NCBI GenBank assembly: GCA_036258055.1
Contig: DATAEK010000173.1
Location: forward strand, 1 to 5,043
DNA: 5,043 nt
Reading direction: 5' to 3'
From: DATAEK01 sp036258055
GTDB lineage: Bacteria > Acidobacteriota > Vicinamibacteria > Vicinamibacterales > 2-12-FULL-66-21
The notes beneath the pieces were generated by a model that made no database searches, was not told the origin of the DNA, and worked only from the letters and a program-made list of their open reading frames with translations. Each line of letters begins with the position of its first letter. Position 1 is the first letter of the stretch. The position numbers and the translations under genes were made by a program. This document shows positions 1-3,699 of the stretch, one piece after another.

Positions 1-119
1 CGCCCGAGGCGCGAAGCGGCCGAGGGCGAGCGAGCGGGGGTGGGGCCCCGCGAGCACTGAGAAATGCGGACAGGCCAGCACGACCTCCATACGCAGCTGC
101 TCTGATATTCTGCGCGCGC
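1..119. other. GC-rich upstream flank with possible gene tail and hairpin
   Basis: No complete gene is visible here. Frame 1 is open from base 1 to a TGA at 58-60 and would encode 19 residues ending GVGPREH, so this may be the last bases of an upstream plus-strand gene cut by the window edge. The composition is very GC-rich and repetitive (CGAGC recurs), so an open frame is weak evidence. An inverted repeat GCGGGG (34-39) / CCCCGC (46-51) with a six-base loop could form a strong hairpin. No T-tract follows, so it is not a standard intrinsic terminator. The remaining bases hold the candidate promoter of the next gene. Confidence 0.25.
103..111 (+). promoter_or_regulatory. candidate extended -10 element for the DUF3667-type gene
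   Basis: The bases TGATATTCT read as an extended -10 (TGn followed by TATTCT, 4 of 6 matches to TATAAT). No convincing -35 lies 16-18 bp upstream, which fits an extended -10 promoter. Only 8 bp separate the hexamer from the ATG at 120, so transcription would begin at or within a few bases of the start codon. No Shine-Dalgarno sequence precedes that ATG. Together these suggest a leaderless transcript. One hexamer match is easily found by chance, so this is tentative. Confidence 0.3.
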
Positions 120-980
120 ATGAGTGGCCATCCGCGCGCGACCACCTGCGGGAACTGCGGCGCGGCGTTACAGGGTGCGTTCTGTCATGTGTGCGGTCAG
201 AAGGCGGTCGAGGCCGACGTTCGTCTTCACGACCTGTTTCACGAGGCGTTCCACGAGTTCGCGCACCTCGATGGCAAGATCTTTCAGACCCTCAAGATCC
301 TTGTCACGAAACCCGGTCTGCTGACGGTCGAGTTCCTCAACGGCCGGCGCGCGCGATATCTGTCGCCGGTTCGGCTGTACCTCACCTGCAGCGTGCTGTT
401 CTTCGGTCTCGCGGCGCTCGCGCCTGACGTGACGGGAACGGTCGTGCGCGTCAGCCGCACCCCGTCGCGCGGCGAGACACCGCTCGACCCGGTGGCCGCG
501 AAGCAATGGCAGGATGCGGCGTCCGCGCGCATCGGTCACGCCATCATCCACACGTTCCCGCGGGTGATGTTCGCCCTCATGCCGACCTTCGGCGTGCTGA
601 CGTGGGCCCTATATCGCAAGGCGCGGCCCTTCTACGCCGCGCACTTGTATTACGCCATTCACTTTCACGCCCTGGTTTTTCTGGTCCTGGCGTTTGCAAT
701 CCCGTTGCTGCTCGCAGGCCGCGTTGGCCTGGCGATCGCCCGAGCCGCGCCACTCGCAATTCTGGTCTACCACTTCGTGGGGCTGCGGCGTGTCTTCGGC
801 GGCACGCGCCTCCAGACCGCGTGGAAAGGCACCGTCATCTGGATCTCGTACACGGCCCTCGTCCTCGCCGTGATGCTGGCGATCGGACTGCGGTCGCTCA
901 GGGAGATGCCGGCTGACGCGCAACCTGAAAGCAAGGGTGCGGCGGTCGACGCGCCGCGGCAAGAAGCAGGAACGCGTTGA
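120..980 (+). CDS. DUF3667-type zinc-ribbon integral membrane protein
   Basis: This 286-residue protein has an N-terminal zinc ribbon with two CxxC knuckles (Cys10/Cys13 and Cys22/Cys25, ending CGQK). A His-rich amphipathic segment (about 37-50, HDLFHEAFHEFAHLDGK) follows, then the conserved stretch TLKILVTKPGLLTVEFLNGR near 57-76 and YLSPVRLYL. That order, knuckles then 'rPG...GrRxxYlsP' then membrane helices, is what I recall of DUF3667 proteins, whose function is unknown. Likely membrane segments lie near 82-101, 145-165, 178-200, 205-221 and 235-257, with YYAIHFHALVF a typical family element. The C-terminal 25-30 residues are polar and probably disordered. It is predicted to sit in the inner membrane with the zinc ribbon cytoplasmic. 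The ATG at 120 lacks a Shine-Dalgarno sequence, yet the CxxC motif begins at residue 10, so a later start would lose it. The gene appears monocistronic. Family assignment is from memory and fairly secure; the function is not known. Confidence 0.85.
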   Translation: MSGHPRATTCGNCGAALQGAFCHVCGQKAVEADVRLHDLFHEAFHEFAHLDGKIFQTLKILVTKPGLLTVEFLNGRRARYLSPVRLYLTCSVLFFGLAALAPDVTGTVVRVSRTPSRGETPLDPVAAKQWQDAASARIGHAIIHTFPRVMFALMPTFGVLTWALYRKARPFYAAHLYYAIHFHALVFLVLAFAIPLLLAGRVGLAIARAAPLAILVYHFVGLRRVFGGTRLQTAWKGTVIWISYTALVLAVMLAIGLRSLREMPADAQPESKGAAVDAPRQEAGTR

Positions 981-1079
981 CCCCAGGATGCCTCAGAGTT
1001 AGACTCCCCGACGCGTAACAGGACGCATCCCGTCCGCGGGAAGGGCTGAGCCCACCTGAACGATCGCACGTCCAAGTTT
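981..1079. other. intergenic region upstream of the LRR gene leader hairpin
   Basis: I see no gene here. Short inverted repeats are present: GGACG/CGTCC (1021-1025 with 1031-1035, five-base loop) and GGGC/GCCC (1043-1046 with 1050-1053). Neither is followed by a T-run, so no intrinsic terminator for the upstream gene can be called. The promoter of the LRR gene is presumably in this interval, but no hexamer pair stands out. A purine run GGAAGGG (1039-1045) could pair weakly, with three G-U pairs, with 1085-1091 of the downstream hairpin. Confidence 0.4.
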
Positions 1080-1131
1080 TGATCTTCTTTCGGCCCGTCG
1101 TGCGGACACGGGCATCATCGAAAGGAGATCG
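1080..1131 (+). promoter_or_regulatory. 5' leader hairpin sequestering the Shine-Dalgarno sequence of the LRR gene
   Basis: The arm GATCTTCTTTCG (1081-1092) pairs with CGAAAGGAGATC (1119-1130) over 12 consecutive positions, with only one G-U wobble (1086 with 1125). One more U-G pair is possible at 1080/1131. After a five-base bulge ATCAT (1114-1118), a second perfect stem GCCCGT (1093-1098) / ACGGGC (1108-1113) closes a nine-base loop. The 3' arm contains the whole Shine-Dalgarno core AGGAG (1123-1127), and the ATG at 1134 lies just below the stem. Seen directly: the complementarity. Inferred: translation is off unless the hairpin is opened by temperature, a ligand, a protein or an upstream RNA segment. 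It could also be a DNA-level inverted repeat bound by a protein. No known riboswitch or thermometer class is recognised. Confidence 0.6.
1123..1128 (+). promoter_or_regulatory. Shine-Dalgarno site of the LRR gene
   Basis: AGGAGA lies five bases before the ATG at 1134. It is a near-ideal ribosome binding site and fixes the start codon choice. All of it is base-paired in the leader hairpin, which is the unusual point. Confidence 0.85.
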
Positions 1132-1133
1132 CC

Positions 1134-3101
1134 ATGCCCGACCCGACACTGCGTCTTCCTGCGCGTCCCTCTCTCGAACAGCTCCGCAAACAGGCCAAAG
1201 ACCTGCTGAAAGCATTCTCTGCTGGCGACGGCGACGCTGCGAAGCGTTTGCGCGCGATCCTCCCGCACGCCGTCGAACCCAACGCCGTCACGCTCGCTGA
1301 CGCCCAGTTCGTGCTCGCGCGTGAATACGGATTCGAGAACTGGGCGCAGCTTGCGCATCACGTCGACGCGGTCAATCCGCAGGGCCTGCGGAAGCTCGAC
1401 GCACTGGCCGAGGAACTGGCTGCGGCATATATGTCAGGCGATTACCAGGCGCTGCGGGAAATCAACTGGAAGCACGGGACGTCATTCGTGTGGGAGCGTG
1501 AACTCACCGCGATGCAGCAGCGCCTGCCCACGTGGTTTGCGTCCGAGGCGCGAACGACCGATCTGGCGCTGGCCGACGCACGTCATCTCGTCGCACGAAA
1601 GAGTGGATTCGAGAGTTGGGCGGAGCTCGTGCTGAGCCTCTCGAAAGGGTCTGCCTCGCGATCGGCGGCTGTCTCGACGAGTCGCGCGATGCCGTCGCAT
1701 CGAGTCGACGAGGAACGGAACACGATCCACGTGGACGGCCCGATCGCCGACCGCCATTGGGAATCCGTGATTGGCCTGATGGAGGAACGGGGAATCACGG
1801 GACTGGAGGCGGGCGGCATCAGCGACGCGGCGCTCGAGCGTCTTTCACACCTCGACCTCACACGCCTCCTCATCGGAGGCTCCGCTCAGCTCACCGATAA
1901 AGGCATGGCACATCTCGCCAGGCTCACCCGCTTGGAGGAGCTCGACCTCGGCGGACCCCGAAGCGTCATCACCGATCGCGGTCTCGACGTCTTGCGTCAC
2001 TTGACGGCGCTGCGACACTTCAACATCGGGTGGGTGCCGCGCGTCTCCGACGCCGGCATTGCGGCACTCGCAGCCTGCGATCAGTTGGAGAAGGTGAACC
2101 TGATGGGCACACCCACAGGTGACGGCGCCATCCGCGCGCTCACGGGGAAGCGCCATCTCCAGCAGTTCGCCACGGGGACGCTCGTGACCGACGCCGGCAT
2201 GGCGCTCTTCCAGCACTTTCCGGTGTTCAAGACCTGGCAAGGCGGCGAGATCAAGTACGGGCTCATGAGTTTCGACGCGCAGCCGACCAACCTGCTTGCA
2301 GACGGACCGTTCACCGACAAGGGGCTCGCCAATCTCGCAGGGCTGGAAGGACTCTTCGGGCTCAATCTGTTCTGGCACACGACGGGCTTCACGTCCAACG
2401 GGCTCAGCGCGCTCACGGCGCTTCCGAATCTGGGCTTCCTCGGCTGCGACGGCAAGCGGTGCGACGATGACGCGATGCGTCACATCGCCAGGATCCCGAG
2501 TCTGCGGATGCTGATGACGCAGGGCGTCATCGCCGGCGATGACGGATTCGAGGCCCTCAGCCGATCGCAGACGGTTGAATATCTCTGGTTCCGTGAATCA
2601 CCCAACCTCACCGGCCGAGGGCTCGTCGCGCTGTCGGGCATGCCAAACCTTCGCGGACTGGCCGCGAGCTGCAAGCGCGTCGATGACGCCTCGCTCGCGG
2701 CCCTGCCACGGTTTCCGTCGCTGACCCAGCTCCTGACAATGGATGTCCGCGACGCGGGATTCAGGCATGTGGGCGCTTGCGCGCAACTGGAAGGGCTCTG
2801 GTTGATGTACTGCCGGGACACGACGGATGTGGCCACGCAGCACATCGCCGGGCTCTCGAAGCTGAAGTCCTACTACGCGGGGATGACTCGCATCACCGAC
2901 AAGAGCCTCGAGATCCTGGCCCGGATGCCGTCGATCGAGCGCCTCGAGTTCTGGGAGATCGCCGCCATCACCGATGCCGGCGTGGCTGCGCTCTCCACGC
3001 TTCCACGTCTCCGCGAGATCACGATCGGCGGTTCACCGCGAGTCTCACGCGCGGCTCTTGCCATGTTTCCACCGAACGTCCGAGTGAATTATGAGGCGTG
3101 A
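1134..3101 (+). CDS. leucine-rich repeat protein with duplicated N-terminal 'AREYGF.W' module
   Basis: This 655-residue protein probably acts as a binding scaffold; no enzymatic motif is visible. Residues 11-77 form a helical module (LEQLRKQAKDLLKAF, then TLADAQFVLAREYGFENW) familiar as the N-terminal part of many bacterial ankyrin-repeat proteins. A second, diverged copy ends with ALADARHLVARKSGFESW (145-162). A polar linker (about 170-200) follows, containing an in-frame REP-like stretch. From about 229 to 636 there are roughly 16 leucine-rich repeats of 22-26 residues with the pattern (V/I/L/F)TDxGLxxLxxLxxLxxLxLxG. They begin near 229, 253, 279, 304, 328, 351, 393, 419, 443, 467, 492, 516, 538, 564, 587 and 612, with a cap ending VNYEA. 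The repeat type resembles the cysteine-containing/RNI-like class. The repeat from 351 to 392 carries an insert of about 18 residues. No signal peptide or membrane segment is seen, so it is probably cytosolic. The start is fixed by AGGAGA. The gene is monocistronic, with an unusual leader hairpin. The partner is unknown. Confidence 0.88.
   Translation: MPDPTLRLPARPSLEQLRKQAKDLLKAFSAGDGDAAKRLRAILPHAVEPNAVTLADAQFVLAREYGFENWAQLAHHVDAVNPQGLRKLDALAEELAAAYMSGDYQALREINWKHGTSFVWERELTAMQQRLPTWFASEARTTDLALADARHLVARKSGFESWAELVLSLSKGSASRSAAVSTSRAMPSHRVDEERNTIHVDGPIADRHWESVIGLMEERGITGLEAGGISDAALERLSHLDLTRLLIGGSAQLTDKGMAHLARLTRLEELDLGGPRSVITDRGLDVLRHLTALRHFNIGWVPRVSDAGIAALAACDQLEKVNLMGTPTGDGAIRALTGKRHLQQFATGTLVTDAGMALFQHFPVFKTWQGGEIKYGLMSFDAQPTNLLADGPFTDKGLANLAGLEGLFGLNLFWHTTGFTSNGLSALTALPNLGFLGCDGKRCDDDAMRHIARIPSLRMLMTQGVIAGDDGFEALSRSQTVEYLWFRESPNLTGRGLVALSGMPNLRGLAASCKRVDDASLAALPRFPSLTQLLTMDVRDAGFRHVGACAQLEGLWLMYCRDTTDVATQHIAGLSKLKSYYAGMTRITDKSLEILARMPSIERLEFWEIAAITDAGVAALSTLPRLREITIGGSPRVSRAALAMFPPNVRVNYEA
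1625..1649 (+). repeat. REP-like element inside the LRR gene, read in frame as LVLSLSKG
   Basis: The bases from GCTCGTGCTGAGC (1625-1637) to TCTCGAAAGGG closely match a dispersed palindromic element that I remember from many high-GC and environmental genomes, of the form GCTCGTCCTGAGC then CTGTCGAAGG. Its small stem GCTC/GAGC (1625-1628 with 1634-1637) is kept. In this frame the remembered element translates to LVLSLSKG, and all eight residues are present here (165-172). The three base differences, GTG for GTC, CTC for CTG and AAA for AAG, are all third-position and synonymous. It sits exactly where the second N-terminal module ends and the linker to the LRR region starts. SWAELV is native family sequence, so part of the match could be chance. 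Confidence 0.4.
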
Positions 3102-3117
3102 TTCAAGGGTGGGAGGA

Positions 3118-3131
3118 CCGTCAGCTGACGG
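3118..3131. terminator. palindrome between convergent genes, possible bidirectional transcription stop
   Basis: CCGTCAGCTGACGG is a perfect 14-bp palindrome in the 42-bp gap between the stop of the LRR gene (3101) and the stop of the lipoprotein gene (3144). As RNA on either strand it can form a 5-bp stem CCGTC/GACGG with a four-base loop. No T-run follows in either direction, so it is not a classical intrinsic terminator. Its symmetrical position between two convergent genes is the main support. Confidence 0.3.
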
Positions 3132-3143
3132 AGGGCGATTCGG

Positions 3144-3599
3144 CTACTGACGCTCGAAGCCGGGAATATCCGGATTGAAGCTGAGGATGACGCGACCCCA
3201 TTCCCAGATCGTCTCCAGCTGACGATCGCCTCGCTCGGGCATCGGTAGCTTCTCGCCGAATGCGGTGCAGTAGTCGTCGGCCGCCTGGAGGACGACGTGT
3301 GCTCCCTCGAGCCGCGATGTCCTCGATGTCACTCGCCAGGTGCCGGAATGGCTTGCCTGGCCGCCTGCGGCGTACTCGATTTCCTGCATATAGCTCCCGT
3401 CGGCCTTGAGCTCCAGTCGCTCCGTCCCGCAGGTCCACTCGACAGTCCAGTTGCCTACCAATCGATCTCTACCTGGTTCGACAGGAACGCATCGAGAAGA
3501 GGCGATGCACGCGGTGACAAGGGCGAGGAGGGACAGCGTAATCCGGTGCGCTCGAGCGAGCGGTCGATTCGTTAGCCGATACATTCGCGTCGCTCTCAT
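3144..3599 (-). CDS. small probable lipoprotein, function unknown
   Basis: This 151-residue protein has a basic N-terminus, a hydrophobic stretch ITLSLLALVTA (20-30) and a cysteine at 31. Together these form a plausible though imperfect lipobox (LVTAC, with Thr at -2), so a lipid-anchored envelope protein is likely. Simple secretion with cleavage nearby is the alternative. The mature part starts with a Ser/Pro-containing spacer, then LVGNWTVEWTCGTERLELK (47-65) and DGSYMQEIEY, then SGTWRV (85-90). This 'G.W....C....L.l..DG.Y....GtW.v' pattern is typical of small lipocalin-like beta-barrel proteins. Cys57 and Cys111 could pair. An alternative ATG at 3584 (residue 6) has GAGAG eight bases upstream and may be the better start, whereas the ATG at 3599 has no well-spaced ribosome site. 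A GATAAC -10-like hexamer on the minus strand (3605-3610) would place the transcript start near 3598, again favouring 3584. It is divergent from the propeller gene and convergent with the LRR gene. Confidence 0.7.
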   Translation of the reverse strand: MRATRMYRLTNRPLARAHRITLSLLALVTACIASSRCVPVEPGRDRLVGNWTVEWTCGTERLELKADGSYMQEIEYAAGGQASHSGTWRVTSRTSRLEGAHVVLQAADDYCTAFGEKLPMPERGDRQLETIWEWGRVILSFNPDIPGFERQ

Positions 3600-3636
3600 C
3601 CTGAGTTATCGACCTGCCAGTCACGTGTCTGCACGA

Positions 3637-3652
3637 CTGACAGATCTGTCAG
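3637..3652. promoter_or_regulatory. perfect 16-bp palindrome, probable operator in a divergent control region
   Basis: CTGACAGATCTGTCAG is a perfect inverted repeat placed between two divergent genes, 37 bp from the lipoprotein ATG (3599) and 47 bp from the propeller gene ATG (3700). It overlaps a candidate -35 hexamer on the plus strand. The form CTGNCAG-AT-CTGNCAG resembles lux/las-box-type sites bound by LuxR-family quorum regulators, and TetR-type operators can also look like this. A related half-site ACCTGCCAG lies at 3612-3620. The palindrome is seen directly; the regulator is inferred, and none is encoded in the window. Confidence 0.55.
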
Positions 3653-3674
3653 AAGATGGCCGCGGTGATAGCAT
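3646..3674 (+). promoter_or_regulatory. candidate sigma-70 promoter of the propeller gene
   Basis: CTGTCA (3646-3651) matches TTGACA at 4 of 6 positions. TAGCAT (3669-3674) matches TATAAT at 4 of 6, with an exact 17-bp spacer and a TG at 3666-3667 forming an extended -10. Transcription would begin near 3681, giving a leader of about 19 bases that contains the ribosome site. The -35 lies within the right half of the 16-bp palindrome, so a bound protein would be expected to repress by occlusion or to contact RNA polymerase directly. Confidence 0.4.
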
Positions 3675-3689
3675 CCTGCCGTCACCTCC

Positions 3690-3694
3690 AGGAG
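3690..3694 (+). promoter_or_regulatory. Shine-Dalgarno site of the propeller gene
   Basis: AGGAG lies five bases upstream of the ATG at 3700. This supports that start, which also gives a well-formed signal peptide. Confidence 0.8.
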
Positions 3695-3699
3695 TCCTC

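Noticed and set aside
42..49. GGGGCCCC as a possible attachment or restriction-related site
   Set aside because: It is an 8-bp palindrome in very GC-rich sequence, with no integrase or repeat partner in the window.
971..1018. Two ACGCGT sites just after the DUF3667-type gene, considered as a hairpin or target-site duplication
   Set aside because: Each is only a 6-bp self-palindrome, the flanks do not match, and no insertion sequence lies between them.
1021..1035. GGACG/CGTCC stem considered as a terminator of the first gene
   Set aside because: Only five base pairs and no T-run after it.
1636..1700. A frameshift or gene fusion scar in the low-complexity linker of the LRR protein
   Set aside because: The frame stays open, both sides fit their domains in the same frame, and the linker composition matches the rest of the gene.
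1845..2483. A 212-codon open frame on the minus strand inside the LRR gene
   Set aside because: It is antisense to a clear repeat protein. High GC gives long antisense frames, and its Glu/Arg-rich product shows no family pattern and no ribosome site.
3686..3694. CTCCAGGAG, considered as another hairpin hiding the ribosome site of the propeller gene
   Set aside because: The centre leaves a single-base loop, which cannot fold as a hairpin, so the ribosome site should be accessible.
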